A stretch of 64,000 nt of DNA. It comes from Rhinopomastus cyanomelas. Lineage: Eukaryota > Chordata > Aves > Bucerotiformes > Rhinopomastidae. Positions 46,721 to 59,706 of the stretch are shown in pieces. The first letter of the stretch is position 1. Every line of letters begins with the position of its first letter. Location of the stretch: assembly GCA_013400115.1 (NCBI GenBank), contig VXBP01004404.1:374309-438308 (forward strand). The letters are read 5' to 3'. Made by a program: the position numbers and the translations under genes. The notes beneath the pieces are model-generated. The model searched no databases and was not told where the DNA came from. It saw only the letters and a program-made list of their open reading frames with translations.

Positions 46721-47737
46721 CCTGCAGCACAAGTACATGAGCAGCCTGGACGGCAACTGCTTTAGGATGAGCACAATTGACTGAACGTGAGAAGAAAGCA
46801 AATTGTTCCTTTGAAGCTGTCAAAGTTTCAGACATGTAGAAGTTTCTATCCAAAGCAACGAGGACATAAAGAACCAGAACTGTTTCTCATCGGTCTAAAG
46901 CTACTGCATGGAACAGGCAGACGGACAGCTGCCCTGTCCTACAAACATGTTCCTTCAGAACAGATGTCCCCCTACAACCCAGCACACTTCCACCTTGGGA
47001 AGACAGCAACCCAGCTTGCTGGTTGGGTGCCACACAATCATCCCTGAGATGGGCTAGCACAGCCCACGGACACATTTCACCACTCTCAAAGCCATGACAT
47101 GTTCTTCAGCACAAGCCCTCAGCACTTGGTCTTCATCTCTTCTGAAGGGATCTGAACCTCCCTGCTCTGCTCTGAAAACTTACCCAAGTAGCCAGGCACC
47201 ACATGCAAGAACAACTCGGAGCTCTGCTACCTCTTTCCCACTTCTGGGTGATCCCTTCCAACTTCATGCAGTAGGGCTGATAAAGTTCACCAGAAGATAC
47301 TAAGCACTGCGTCCTCTGAAATTTTTACGATGAGTTAATGTCCTGAAGTGGCCAAAGACAGCAGGAGTAGTAGCCCAATAGTAGACAACACAGTTGTCAG
47401 TACTTTACACCCCCTTGCTTGAGAGGCCTTCAAAATGCATTAGAAAATTCACCAGGAAACCAAAACATGTGAAAAAACTCCTTTCACTCAAGATTAAAAC
47501 TTCTCTTACAGCTTCTTCTCTAGTGTTGAGAATGTAAAGACCTTCCAGAATTTGGCACCACAGGGAAAGAGGACCACCTGCATTTTTCAGCTGTGGTCCA
47601 TCTCTGCTGATCACTGAGGGAATGGTTTCAGCAACTGCCTCCAGCTTTGTGCTCTGCTCAGTGCTGCCAAGACCACATCTAAGCCAGGGACTCACCTCCA
47701 CTCCCTCCAGCAACAGCAGGACTAAGGCACGGACACC

Positions 47738-47901
47738 GGAATGGACTGCCCAGGGCAGTGGTGGAGTCCCCATCTCAAGAGGTGTTTCAGGACAGACTGG
47801 CTGCGGCACTTAATGCCCTGGTCCAGGTGATGTGGCGATGCTAGGTCATGGGCTGGGATGGATGATCTCAGAGGTCTTCTCCAGCCTCAATAATTCTGTG
47901 A
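47738..47901 (+). mobile_element. CR1 3' fragment, second family
   Basis: CGGAATGGACTGCCCAGGGC to CTCAATAATTCTGTGAC, the same family as 40080 and 43901. Confidence 0.87.
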
Positions 47902-48523
47902 CAGGCTCACAGGGGTGCAGAGCAGCAGCTCACGCAGACTCAGTAACCCCCAGCAGAAAGCTGGGCCAGACACAGCTCAGGGCAATTCCCAAACCACTTC
48001 ACATCTGGATCAGCTGCAAGGGACCTGGCCCCCACTAACACTCTCCTAGGCTGGCCAAGGGGCTCCTCACAGATCTGCATTTAAATCATGTCAATCAAAT
48101 GTGGTTCTTTCCTGCCACCAGCTTCTTTCCTCCTCAATTTAGGCCAGAAAGCACCTACAAATAACTGCATGGTGACACACACGAGGCTCCCAGCTAACCT
48201 AGAGGTCTGCTGTACTGCTGAAAGCCACTGCAGTCCTCTACAAACCCCTTTAGAACAATGAAGTTCATCTTCTTCCAAAACACTAAGAAATTCCTATTAC
48301 TCAGCCCTGGCTATTCTTCTGTGTTACCAGCAACATCGCTCAGAGTTTCCTACCCACCCACTAAAAAAATGCCACTGTGGCTTTCTGGATGCTTCTGCTT
48401 CAAGCAGAGGTTCCTGGCCACACAGCTGAGCTGCCAGCCAGGACCCTGACCACCCATCAGGATGGGAGGCTTGTAGCTGGCAGGCAAGAGTTGGGGCAGG
48501 CACAGACCTGAAGGAAGAAGCTG

Positions 48524-48629
48524 AGGTCTGCAGCCTCTGGGGCTGCAGCTTTCCAGAAGCTCAGGTCTGCAGCCTCTGGGGCTGCAGCTTTCCAGAAGCT
48601 CAGGTCTGCAGCCTCTGGGGCAGCAGCTT
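48524..48629. repeat. 39-bp tandem repeat, 2.7 copies
   Basis: The unit begins AGGTCTGCAGCCTCTGGGGC and ends CCAGAAGCTC. Copies lie at 48524-48562, 48563-48601 and 48602-48629 (partial). The first two are identical. A period of 39 keeps frames open on the minus strand, which explains the repeated peptides seen there without implying a gene. Confidence 0.92.
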
Positions 48630-48949
48630 CCCCCGACGCCGTGCCACACTTGCAGTAACTCCTGCAGCTCATTGTCAGAGCTGATCACGAGGATTCCTGA
48701 CAACAGGAAGAAAAGCCCTGAGAAATCACATCTGAGCTGAAAGGGACAGGAACATCATCGCCTCTGTCACCGACACAGCGAGGCGTGTTTCAGGAGGACC
48801 CGGAGTTTTAGTTCAGCCGAAGCTGCCACTGGGCTGCCCAAAGCTACAGTTTCAGACTTGATGGAAAACATGGAGCTTTAATCTGATTTAACCTGATTTA
48901 GATCCATCTCACTGAACAAGACAAGGCATTTACAATTCTTGCCTTCTGA

Positions 48950-49586
48950 CAGAATCACAGAACACTAGGGACTAGAAAGGACCTCGAAAGATCATCCAGT
49001 CCAGTCCCTCTGCCACAGCAGGGTCACCTAGACCAAGTCACACCAGAACACATCCAGGTGGCTTTTAAAGATCTCCAGTGAAGGAGACTCCACAACCCCC
49101 CTTGGCAGCCCACTCCAGTGCTCTGTCACCGTTATCATGAAGTTCCTTCTCATATTGATGTGGAACCTCCTCTGTTCCAGCTCACACCCACTGCCCCTTG
49201 TCCCATCATAAGATGCCACTGAGTAGATCCTGGTTCCATCATCCTGACACCCATCCTTCACATATTTATCAACATTCATGGGGTCACCCCTCAGTCTCCT
49301 TCTTTCTAAGCTCAAGAGACTCACCTCCCTCAGTCATAAGGGAGGTGCTCCACTCCCTTCATCATCCTTGTTGCTCTACACTGGACACCTTCCAGCAGTC
49401 CTTCTTGAACTAAGGGGCCCAGAACTGGACACAACACTCCAGATGCAGTCTCAGCAGGACAGAGTAGAGTGGGAGGAGAACCTCTCTCAACCTACTAACT
49501 AGCCCTCTTTCTGATCCACCCCAGGAGACCACTGGCCTTTTTGACCACAAGGGCACATTGCTGGCTCATGGTCATCCTGCTGGCCA
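48950..49586 (-). mobile_element. CR1 LINE 3' fragment (0.64 kb)
   Basis: CAGAATCACAGAACACTAGG to GGCTCATGGTCATCCTGCTG. A long reverse main-family copy reaching the part before the usual 5' truncation of the others. Confidence 0.93.
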
Positions 49587-49677
49587 CAGACAGAGCATCG
49601 AGATGTCCACAGCATTTCGTTCTACCTTTCAAGTCCATATTACCAGATAAATTGATATTCTCACACGCCTTGCATCT

Positions 49678-49768
49678 ATGACTTGGTCTAGGTGATCCTC
49701 CTGTGGCAGGAGGATTGGAAGAGATGATCTTTCAAGGTCCCTTCCAATCCCTAATGATTCTACAATTT
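49678..49768 (+). mobile_element. CR1 3' UTR fragment
   Basis: ATGACTTGGTCTAGGTGATC to AATGATTCTACAATT. Its 5' truncation falls at the same point as the second copies at 2330 and 29168. Confidence 0.88.
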
Positions 49769-50249
49769 TGAGCAAAAGAAGCTTTGAAGGTCCAGAGTCC
49801 CTCAGAAAAAATTTATCTTTGGATGAAGGCTTGCAACTGGCTTTGCATGACCTAAGTTCTTTCTGCCACCAAGGGGGTCAGTCCCTCCCTGACTACATCT
49901 ATGCATCAGGGACACTCAAGTGTATGCTCATCCACAGTCTGTCACTTACGTCCCTGTGAAGGACACCTGGAGCAGGGAACTGCCCCAAGCTCTCATCACA
50001 GCTTCCTCTCATCACCTTCCTCATTTCTGCTTCTCACCACAGATTTACTTCAACAGCCGGTCTGGAATAACCCCAAAACCCCATCAAATCACCCACCACC
50101 CCCTGCCAACCAAACCCAACTCTTATATAAGAGAGACTCCTAGAAGAAGCTTTCCTCTGCTTCACGCTGCTACGAGACAGAAGAGAGCTGCATCCTGGAG
50201 TGGGGTGAGGGCAGAGCAGACACTGGTTTTGCAAATTTAGATCAGATCT

Positions 50250-50446
50250 TGGGAGGAAATTCCTCATGGTGAGAGTGCTGAGGCGCTGGAACAGGTTGCC
50301 CAGAGAAGCTGTGGATGCCCCTCCCTGGAAGTGTTCAAGGCCAGGTTGGATGTGGCTCTGGACAACCTGCTCCAGTGAGACCAAGGTAGAGGGATTGGAA
50401 CTAGATGATGTCTGAAGTCCCTTCCAACCCAAACCCTTCTGTGATT
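50250..50446 (+). mobile_element. CR1 3' fragment, another family
   Basis: TGGGAGGAAATTCCTCATGG, AACAGGTTGCCCAGAGAAGC and GGTTGGATGTGGCTCTGGAC, then CCTTCCAACCCAAACCCTTC. It is the uninterrupted relative of the split host at 31420-31680. Confidence 0.85.
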
Positions 50447-51535
50447 GTCTGAAATGAAGGGTTTTGCCTTTCATGGAAGGTACATGACACGAAGGAGGGC
50501 TACTAGCACTGTCCATAAAATCCAACCTCCTGTCCCAAGGCATTTTAAAACCCGTTGGAAGTCACTTAAAGCCGGTTGTGCCGTCAGACCAGGAGGGAGA
50601 GTAGAAGCTCTCAGGTAAAGGAGCCCCAGCGAGAGCAAACAGGTGAACGTTGGTCAAAGCGCTGCATATGTCAAACTGATTAGCTAAATCTTGGTTAATC
50701 AAAGGTAATTATCTGAAAGTCAAATATGCCCTCCAAGTCGGAAAGCTCAGCGAGACCGCGACTTCGACAGCACGCAGAAATCCTCAACTCCACAGGACCA
50801 CAACTGCAAAGACTATGAATTTTAAGCAGGATAACTGGGAGGGTTTTAACTGTACTCAAGATTCCCAGCCCGAGGGCAGTCTTCAGAGGCTTAAAGATTA
50901 CCCTGGCAATTACTTGGACATTTCTGGTGTCTCTGTGCACCCTCAGATTACAGGCTGCTGGGAGTGCAGTTCCAGTTCGGTATTTAGAGACTACTCAGCG
51001 TGAAAGTCTCCATTAGAGGCAGGACTGCAGAGCCAAGCTGGCTGATTCTCCCTGTTTAAAGGCCCACTTTTCAGTTTTTTATAATTTTGAGGAAACATTC
51101 CAACTGATTTTTTTTTTAACGTGCTATCAGCACTTGATCTTGGGGCTGGTAGTTTTTGTTGTCACATCAGCCGTCACCAATCCCACCCAGGAGAGAAGTG
51201 GAGGGGGGAGTATTTAGCCTAAAAAATAAAACCCCACCCTGCACATTTTGAAAGACATTAAGAGAAGGATTTGCACTTCAGGGATCTCTATTTAGGAGCC
51301 ACGTTAAAAAGCCACCAGAATCTGACCAACATAACAGCAAAGCTCTGCAAAACGAGAGCACCCAACTTAGAGTTTACAAGCTAAATCTACTAGCCATAGG
51401 TGATGGTCCAAAGAGGTTAAGCACAAGGAAGAAAAGCCATCCCACTATGCAAAACCTGCCCCAAAGGAAAGAACCAAACCATTCCTCCCAGCTATCATGG
51501 AAATAGCAAATGGTGGCAGCAAGCTTTACGTGATT

Positions 51536-52047
51536 GTCCTCCTGTACTCAGCACTGGTGAGGCCGCACTTTGGGTGCTGGGTCCCGTTTTGGGCACCTCA
51601 GGAGAAGGGAGACATCAAGGGGATGGAGCGAGTGCAGAGGAGGGCAATGAAGCTGGTGAAGGGCCTCTCTCTTATGAGGAGAGATGGAGACAGTTGGGGC
51701 TGTTTAGTTTGAAGAAGAGGAGGCTGAGGGGAGACCTCATTGCTCTCTACAACTGTGTGAAAGGACATTGTAGAGATGTTGGTGCTGGGCTCTTCTCACA
51801 GGTCATTAGTGACAGAACCAGAGGGAAGGGCTTCCAGCTTCAACAAGGGAGGATTCAGACTGGACATCAGGAAACAATTCTTCATGGAGAGAGTGGTCAG
51901 GCTGCAGAGTGGTGGTTAAGTCCCCATCCCTGAATGAGATGCTTAGATGTTATGTTGGGGGATCTGGTTTAGGAGTGAACTTGCAGAGGATTGATAGTTG
52001 GACTCTATGATCACAAGGGTCTTCTCAAACATGGATGATTCTATGAC
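51536..52047 (+). mobile_element. CR1 3' fragment, second family (0.51 kb)
   Basis: It starts in VLLYSALVRPHFGCWVPFWA, continues as LRGDLIALYNCVKGHCRDVG, and ends GATGATTCTATGACTT. It matches 15174-15499 in family. Confidence 0.9.
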
Positions 52048-52600
52048 TTAGAAACCAAAGACCTGGAAAGGACTTGCATTGTCAAGGCTGGCAGCGGCAC
52101 TACAGATGTTCTGATGGCAGATTCCCAGCCATCACCACACAGAAATGGCTCAGGCAGTGGTTAAGAGGAAACAGAGACCCTCTTGAGAGTGGCTGCCAGT
52201 ATCACTTGAACCCCACGTTCTGTGATTTCATGCTCTTGCTTGGAGCTCATCCACAACTTCAGAGAAGACAGCAGCCATATCAGATCCAGGTCTGGAGATC
52301 AACAGCAGCAGGAAGCTGACCCATCTCCTGTACTCTGCACCACCCCCTTTGAAGGGATTAAGTAACAGGGAGCAGCAGCTACCCACCTCAACTCCAGAAA
52401 ACCAGATCTACAAGTGCAGCAGCAGGAGACTAAATGGGGACAAGAAGCCTGAGCACCAACAGGACTGACTTGGAGATGGGGGGAAAGGGGCAGATCAGAC
52501 AAGTTCAACTGCAATAGGAACAGAAAAGGCAAACTAAATGAGGCATGCAAGGAGTGGGTGGAGAAGTTAAAAAAGCATATGACAAGGAGACTGTGGTGAA

Positions 52601-52642
52601 GACAGGGAGGAGGAGGAGGAGGAGGAAGAGAAGAAGAGAATA
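52601..52642. repeat. GGA-rich simple repeat
   Basis: A (GGA)n run passes into GAAGAGAAGAAGAG. Polypurine on the + strand. Confidence 0.85.
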
Positions 52643-53733
52643 AGCAGGTCTAAGACACAGCTGAGAAACAACAGAGATGATCAAGGTGAAAAAGCAGCTG
52701 CTGAAACAGGATGACACACAACTGGAGAGGAGTGGCAACAGGGACACCACGGACATGCACTTCCATGGGACAAGCTGGTGACCAGGGATCAGGAAGAAAG
52801 AGCCAGAGAACCCATCCATCCACCCACGATGACTAGCAAAGGTGACACAGGAGGCATCATGCAGGGACGGAAGAGAGAGGGGAATGTGGCTACTAGTGTG
52901 CGTTCCCAACGCCTGAGCCAGAGCTGAATGTTGCCAAAAGTCACCATTTCTTCCACCGTCAGCAAATACACAAAACCAACTGGTAAACAGAGATCAAACT
53001 GGCCTGCACAGAGCATAACAGCTAATTACACATTCAGTGTAAGCAGCAGAGGTCTGTGGGATGCATCTGGGATGGCCAGCCCTGCTACAGATACTTGCAG
53101 AGGTCATCCTGGTGCCATCTATACTGGAGCTGACGGGGATGGGTGGAGGGTTGTCTGGTTTTTCTTTCCTTTTTTGTGGAAATAAAAGAATAGCGTGCAA
53201 TCATGTGATTAAAGACCATCATAAATAGACACAGAAATAAAGAGAACAAATGAAGGCTTCTTTCCCCAACTTAAAATATGGAAATGCCCCGGAATTGAAG
53301 TGCCTTCCCATTACCATCTTGATAACTCTCAATTCAGCTTGTGAATAATATTGCTCAATGGACAGTTCTGCAAAAGAAAGAGGGGAAAAACCACCACCAC
53401 CACCACACCCCACCGCACGGGTATTTTAAACAAAGCACTCTGTTCAACAGCCCAGCATTTGTCCTTCTTTTTTTTGCTTTTATATAGACAAAGTGCACTC
53501 CATTTTCTCCAAAAGCTTTCAGCTGAGCGTTAATTACTCTCGATTCTGCGAACCCTACAAAACTAGCCCGTACACCTTCAGCCCTTGCTGGTCATAGCTC
53601 AACCTCCAGCAGCCCAGGAGAAAAAAAACCCCATCCTATGCAGCACAGGACCATGAGTAACTCTACAGGAGCAAAGCACAACAATTCTGGTAGGAAAGTT
53701 GACGCTTCTCTCATTCCAGGGAAGGAGACAGAC

Positions 53734-54029
53734 CTGACTACATCCTTTGAGGTATCACACAATCACAGAACATTAGGGATTGGAAGGGACGTCAAAACAT
53801 CATCCAGTCCAATACCCCTGCCACAGCAGGATCCCCTAGATCAAGTCACACAGGAACATGTCCAGGTGGGTCTTAAACGTCTGCAGAGAAGGAGACTCCG
53901 CAACCCCCCTGGGCAGCCTGTTCCAGTGCTCTGTCACCTTCACTAGGAAGAAGTTTCTCCTCATACTGATGTGGAACCTCCTATGTTCCAGCAGGAGTCA
54001 GATAAGAATATCTGACTACATCCTTTGAG
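53734..54029. repeat. 18-bp direct repeats flanking a CR1 insertion
   Basis: CTGACTACATCCTTTGAG occurs perfectly at 53734-53751 and 54012-54029, on either side of the CR1 copy at 53758-53993. The next four bases agree in three positions. This looks like a long target-site duplication. Confidence 0.85.
53758..53993 (-). mobile_element. CR1 3' fragment within direct repeats
   Basis: Reverse main family from CACAATCACAGAACATTAGG to CCTCCTATGTTCCAGC. About 18 bp of extra sequence separates its 5' end from the right direct repeat. Confidence 0.92.
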
Positions 54030-54090
54030 ATATATTTGTATACCAGAGCCAACTGGGGCACATTTAACCCCTTCCTCTCCAGTATTTAGA

Positions 54091-54158
54091 TCACAGAATC
54101 ACAAAACATGACGGATTGGAAGGGATCCCAAAAGATCATCAAGTCCAATCCCCCAAAT
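54091..54158 (-). mobile_element. CR1 3' tail fragment
   Basis: TCACAGAATCACAAAACATG, GAAGGGATCCCAAAAGATCA, then CCAATCCCCCAAAT. A short reverse copy. Confidence 0.85.
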
Positions 54159-57100
54159 TAGATTCCAAAGGGATGCCCTTTACTGCATTCTGTGACTTTG
54201 CAACTGAGAGACAAACAGATTCAGGAACTCACTGCAAAGGGACAGCTAGTGCACCTACAACAGGAACACTGAGCATTTCACCTGAAGCAGCTAACAAGAC
54301 CAGAATCCAAGTCTAAAAAACGTCAGCACCCCACGACGCTGCCCACCCCACATCCCACTCCCTTTTGCACTGCTGTTAGAATTTTATAGCAGAAGGCTGG
54401 TCAATGCTAATTAAGTGCAATGGAACCATCATGAATTAATAACCTGTGGGGTTTTAAGGGCTTCCCTCCTTCACAACCTTCAACTTTCAGCATATTTTTG
54501 GTATCTTTTCACTAATCCAGATACTTCACAAATTAATAGTTCTTAAAATAACAACACAACAGTCTGCTGAATTCACACAGCCGTGTCACCCAAGTGTCAC
54601 AGCACGTACTGTGGCAAACTTAGGCATCCTCATTTCTCAAGTCCCAGGTGCCCAGAGGCAGTCACCTAGTCACCTGCAGAGGAAACACGTTAGGGAGCAG
54701 CGAGGTGATTTCTAGGACAGGGACTTAAGGAAGCGGCACTGCTGCATCAAGTTGCCTTTTACATCTCCATCCTGCCTAGGCAACGGTGAACGTGGTTTCT
54801 GCCATCCCAAGGCTGATCTGCAAGCCCCTGCAGCGGCTTGCTTCTACTCCACTGCATCTGAAAGCCCTCAGCAAAGGTGTTGAAGAGAAATTCCTTAAAC
54901 ACTCACCGGGTTCTGACAGGCCCCACTGATTTTTAAGCTCTTCTCCGCCAGCAGTTAAATCTCGGAGTAGCCCAACAGGTACAACCCATCAGCCCACCTC
55001 AAGCAACTATGCTGTTAGACCAGGGGATGTGAGCCACAGATCCATCTCGCAATTCCCTGGGGGGATTCTCCTGGGAAAGTGACTGGCCAGGACTCCTCTC
55101 ACGCAAACCTCTGCTGCCTGCAGCCCTAAAACAAAGTCCTATCACAAACAGCAGAAAAGAAGCAAGAACGAGGGGTCAGGCATCGAGCCAGGCACCGCAG
55201 AAGCCCCAATTTTCAAACAGCAAAGAAAGGGGAAGAGCAAAAGGCTGCAGACAGAGAAGAGACCCATCCATCCCCTTCAGACAGCTCCTACAAGTTCCCA
55301 GGAGCAACACCAGCAGCAAGGACGCTTGGCCCAAAACGAAAGGGAGATGCAATCCTCAAAGCAAGGAAAGGGGATAGATAGGGGAATGGTGGTAGCTCCT
55401 GAGAGAAGTCAGAGACAAAAAGGAAACCTTCCACCATGCAGAGGAAAAGCTCTTCAACAAAAAAAGAGGCTTCTTTTAGGAGAGCAAGGGAATCCTGCAG
55501 CATCCAGCTTGCCCGGAGGGAACAGACCCTAGAGCGGACATAAGGGGAGGGGATGGGGGAGGCTGCTGTGGGACTCGGTCTCCCTTGCAGCCCGTTCAAA
55601 CAAAGGAGGACGGTCTCCTATAATGGGATGCATTGTACATTTTTAGCTAGCACAAGGTGGCTGTCACGACAGGACTCCCCGTCTCCTGTCTTCCCCCTCT
55701 CAATATGCACCCCCTGCACCATCCCACCACCGAGCACAAAGATCCGTTTTATCGCACCATTAGCGTAAGGGGACGTGGAGAAAGATAGGGACAGGGAATG
55801 AGGCAGAGGAACGGCAAGGAGACAGAGAGGCCTTTAATGAGTCAGCCACTGCTCTGATTTAAATAAGATCTCCATTTAAGGAGCTCTGCGTTTGGGTTGG
55901 TTTCTTTTATTAAAAAGAATAATGACAATCGGTGACCGAGCGAGTAACTTTTAGCTGCAGCACACGGTTGTCTTGCAGCTGCACAGAGGGTTCTGGGAGG
56001 GAAAGGGTTATGGAAGGGGGAAGGGAAGGGGAAGAAAACCTCTGGAAAAAATGAGGCTGCTTGCTGGTTCGTTTTAACAAGGACATAAATTAGTCTGAAA
56101 GCCACAAACGCCATCACCTCCCCGAGCCCTGGGCAGAGCGTAGCAAGTCAAACACGTGCCAAGATAAACGGCGCTGGCTGGAGCCTCTAAAGGGTGCTGG
56201 GGGGGACAGGAGGGGGCACACTGGCAGGCAGGGCAGCACAGATGCTTCGAATGGTGCCACAAAATGGAGACTGGTGATCCTACAGCTGCACAAAAGGGGA
56301 CCTTCAGATGCTGCTGCCTACACCCACACCAAGAGCTAGGAACTCAAGACAGAGAAAGAGGGGAAAATGGGGTGCTACACTCAGAAAACTGCAGCTCTTC
56401 CTGGTCTGGCTTTAATTACCACGAGCAACCCGTCTTCCTTCTCCCCCTCCTATCTTGGAAGGAGGCCCTTCGGCAGGCAGCAGCCCAGGTGAAGGCTTTC
56501 ATCACCGGCAGCGGAGAGGGGAGCAGACAATGGCGGGGGGGGCGATTCATTACAAAGGCATCAAGACAGACAGACAGACACGCACACTCGCTCGGCACTG
56601 CTGGCTGCCACATGGGCTGGCGGGACTCCTTAAGGAGGCAGCAGCTCCCTTCCCACTCTGCGAGATGCTCGACACCTTCCCCCTCTTCCAGCCCTGATGG
56701 GAAACAGATTCGGAGGAAAACGCCAGCAAGGCACTGGGCTGTCCAAGAAAGGGAGGGCTTTGTGCTCCACACAAGCCAGCAACTTCACCATGCACCACAC
56801 AGGAGAAAAAGCCTTTTAGTGCATAATTCCTATCCACTGAAGACTCTCTTTTATCTGCAATTAGCACACGATGTACCGGGCCTCGTTTAATACTCATTTT
56901 CACTGATTTAGGATTAAGAGGGATAAGACCAGAGTACTTTCTGTTAATGAATCTCAGCTCTTGCTCTCATTAGCAATTTTGGTTTCCTCTTTTTCCAGCA
57001 TGTTTCTACCTTCCAGCATCTTTCATTTCCTCCCATCACTGTTTCCAGCCTTCCCACCCCACACACACATACCTACAGAGAAGCTGATCTCCCAGATTTC

Positions 57101-59280
57101 CAAGGAAGATGGGCAGGACTCAACAGAACACTGACAAGGCAGGCAGCATTGTGTGGAGACCGAACTGAACGGAGCAAAAGGCTGTAGCAATGCTGGATTC
57201 ATCCAGTGGCAATTAGCAGCTTCACACATGAACAACGTTCACTTTTCTGTAAAGGAGAGCGAGCCCCAGTGAAATCAGTTCACTGGCTGTGGGCGAGGCC
57301 ACTCCACCGCTTCCAAAAGCCCTAAAGATTAACACGACTGGGGACATTGTCTTGGATGAGCCACACTCCCTCAGCAAACCTGCAGCAAAGGATCAGCCTA
57401 GAAGCCAAATGCTCCCCCCCAGCAAGAAGCAGCACTGTGTTACAGCTGAACTCACCTTCGCTGCCTTCCTCAGCTCCACATAAAAGGGCTCTCCGTCGTT
57501 CATCTGGAGACCCCAGCTGAGTCACACAGCCTGAACTCTCCTCCCCTTCTGGTTATTTTAGCACGCATCCTGTTCAGTATCAGCATGCAAATACGCAGTG
57601 CAAATCCTGAAAACCTATCCTAGGTAGATACTCTCAGGGTAGTTGGAATTCAAGGTCAACCAATGCTAATACTGCATGCTCTTGATGCCTCCTTTCCCAC
57701 ATCAGTAAGCTAACAATTCCAGTGGAAGACTGACTTCCCTGAAGCCTATCAGGTCATCCCAAACCTGTAGGCAAGTTTTTACCTTCCCCTGTTTCAGCCA
57801 GTGCTCCAGCAGAACCTCATCCTTCCCAGCTCTGCTCATCAATAAGCCCAGTGGTCCACACTTCACAGTGCTCGGTCCCAGGCACACATCAGCCGCTCAC
57901 GTCCGTGTACTGGTGACCCAGGCACCCTTCTGCACCGCACAGACACAGGCTGTGTGTGCAAAGGCCGCGGCCAAGAGCACGTTGCAACACAGGGCTGTGA
58001 AGAACAACTCTGCGCAACGTGCACATGCCGACGTGCAGCCCAGGGCCACACACCTCTACCTAACAGGGCACCTCTGAGCACGCAGCACTACAACACAAAT
58101 GGACCCCGACTGCAGAGAGGCAGCTTTTCAGCATCGTTTGCTAAAACTAAATATAGGTACAGAAAGCCTCGGGAGGTTTCTGCAGAGCTCTTCTGTCTCA
58201 AAACAGAAAGCCCTGGTCTAGATAAAAAGGGATTGGTAATGGAAGGGACTACATAACAGCTGCAGCAAATGGGTTTGGGAGCCTGGGAAGATGCCTCAAG
58301 AGTGGACAGAGACCTATTTTTCAGCCACTGACAATCCATGCAAGACGAGAGATGGAAAGGATCAAGGCGGGTGCCACTTCTCGCAGGGGATTCACTCGTG
58401 GCCAAGCACCCACAAAAGCGCAGCCCGTCACAGTGGGACACGTAGGATTCTCGGTAGCAGCTAACGAAGGGGAAATCAGGCCAGGGCTAAAGAAAGTCAA
58501 GGAAACAGTATGTGTCCAGTCTAAAACCCGGCAAAGCTCCACAGCAATCGCAACACCCAAATCTGAAGAAAAGTTCCTTCTGAGAGCCCTCCCCTCTCCA
58601 GCCACCCCCAACCCTACCCCTTTGGGAATATCCCCCGAAGGTTTCCAGCTCCGCAAGGCACTGCGGGGACATTATATAATGATGCCTAACTCCGAAGGAT
58701 TCCACCTCCGTGATGCCGCTCTCCTCCTTCTCCCTTCACCCCCTCCCCTCCGGCGGCCACTCGCGGATGCCATGCCAGAGGAGAAATAAATAAATAAATG
58801 AGTGACATGTAAACCCCTAGTCAGCAACCTCAAAAGGCGAGCTCCGTCCCATACAACCCCCTCGGCCAGCCTGGGCAAAGCCGATGGCCCCGGCAGCCGC
58901 TCTCTGCCGGGAAGGCTCGGGCAGCCCCTCGCCTGCCGTCGCCGCCCCCAGAGGCTCCCCGGCCCGCCCGGAGACGGGCAGCGGGGTGGGGGACAGGAGC
59001 ACGTTTCGGCCCTTCGAAGGCTGGGGGAGCCCACCCGGGCAGCGGGGGCACCCGCGGATCCCTAGAGGGCACCGGAGGCTGCTGGCTCCGGGCATGGGAT
59101 CCCCCTACCCCACAGCTCCCGGGCTAGGACCCCCTCCAACACCGTGGCGGGGGGCGCCCCGAGGGGAAAGAGGAGAGGTGGAGGGGGCGCTCGTTCCGCT
59201 GCCAGCAGCCCCGCAGCGGGCCGGGTCGCCCCGCTCCCCGCCCAGACAAAGCCGCGGCACCGGCAGCCCGCCCGCCTTAC

Positions 59281-59307
59281 CTGAGTTACCATTTTCTTTT
59301 TCTCCAT
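59281..59307 (-). CDS. RBFOX2: RBFOX2 coding exon 1 (proximal first exon)
   Basis: Read on the minus strand, the ATG at 59307-59305 opens nine codons, MEKKKMVTQ, and then a GT donor (gtaagg, 59280-59275). This matches the N-terminus I know for the RBFOX2 isoform that starts at the proximal promoter, and it joins in phase 0 to exon 2 (GNQEP...). RBFOX2 is a nuclear RNA-binding regulator of alternative splicing that recognises (U)GCAUG. The exon lies in a CpG island, as expected for a promoter-proximal first exon. The first ATG has T at -3 and G at +4, a weak context. The second in-frame ATG (codon 6) has A at -3 and G at +4. The 5' UTR runs to higher coordinates, but its start cannot be fixed from sequence. 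Isoforms from more distal promoters would use first exons outside this window. Confidence 0.93.
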
Positions 59308-59706
59308 AAACCAAAATGGGGAAGCCCGGCCGCAGGGAGGGGGGGGAAGGAAGGGGGGGAAGGAGGAGGGNGCCCCGCGTGCCCAAGGTAATTAATGCGG
59401 GACGGGACCGCCCCCGCCCCGCCCGGAGCCCAGCGGACCTGCCGCTGCCGCCGCCGCCGCCCCCCGCGTTCGCGGCCTCGGACGGGCGCTGCGCCCCGCT
59501 CCCCGCCGCAGCCTCACCGGGAGCACGCACCGGGAACAAAAGCGAAGGTGTTCCCCCCGCCCCGCCTTGCTGCGGGAACAGCCTGCCCGCAGCTCCCGGG
59601 GCTTCCCCGGGGCGGCTGGAGCTCAGCGGGCGGCAGAGGGCATCGGCCCGGAGCGGGACGCGGCTGTCACAGCCAGCCCTGTCCCCCGCCACAAAGAGCG
59701 GCGTGG

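Larger units (their letters stand above)
28991..59280 (-). other. RBFOX2: RBFOX2 intron 1 (30.3 kb)
   Basis: The intron is bounded by the exon 1 donor (59280) and exon 2 acceptor (28991). It contains many CR1 copies, two short tandem repeats and a CpG-rich patch, all listed separately. I see nothing nameable in 29720-31330, 31860-33030, 33980-35160, 35940-36900, 37800-40070, 41340-43430, 44550-46320, 46730-47730, 47910-48520, 50450-51530, 52050-53730 (apart from a GGA run) and 54160-58830. These stretches have no supported exon. The AT-rich pieces near 32280-32720 and 54360-54600 are candidate conserved elements only. Confidence 0.8.

Noticed and set aside
56264..56890. 208-codon open frame on the + strand
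   Set aside because: It has no recognisable domain, a mixed low-complexity composition, and lies antisense in an RBFOX2 intron. Such lengths occur by chance in moderately GC-rich sequence. Transcript data would be needed.
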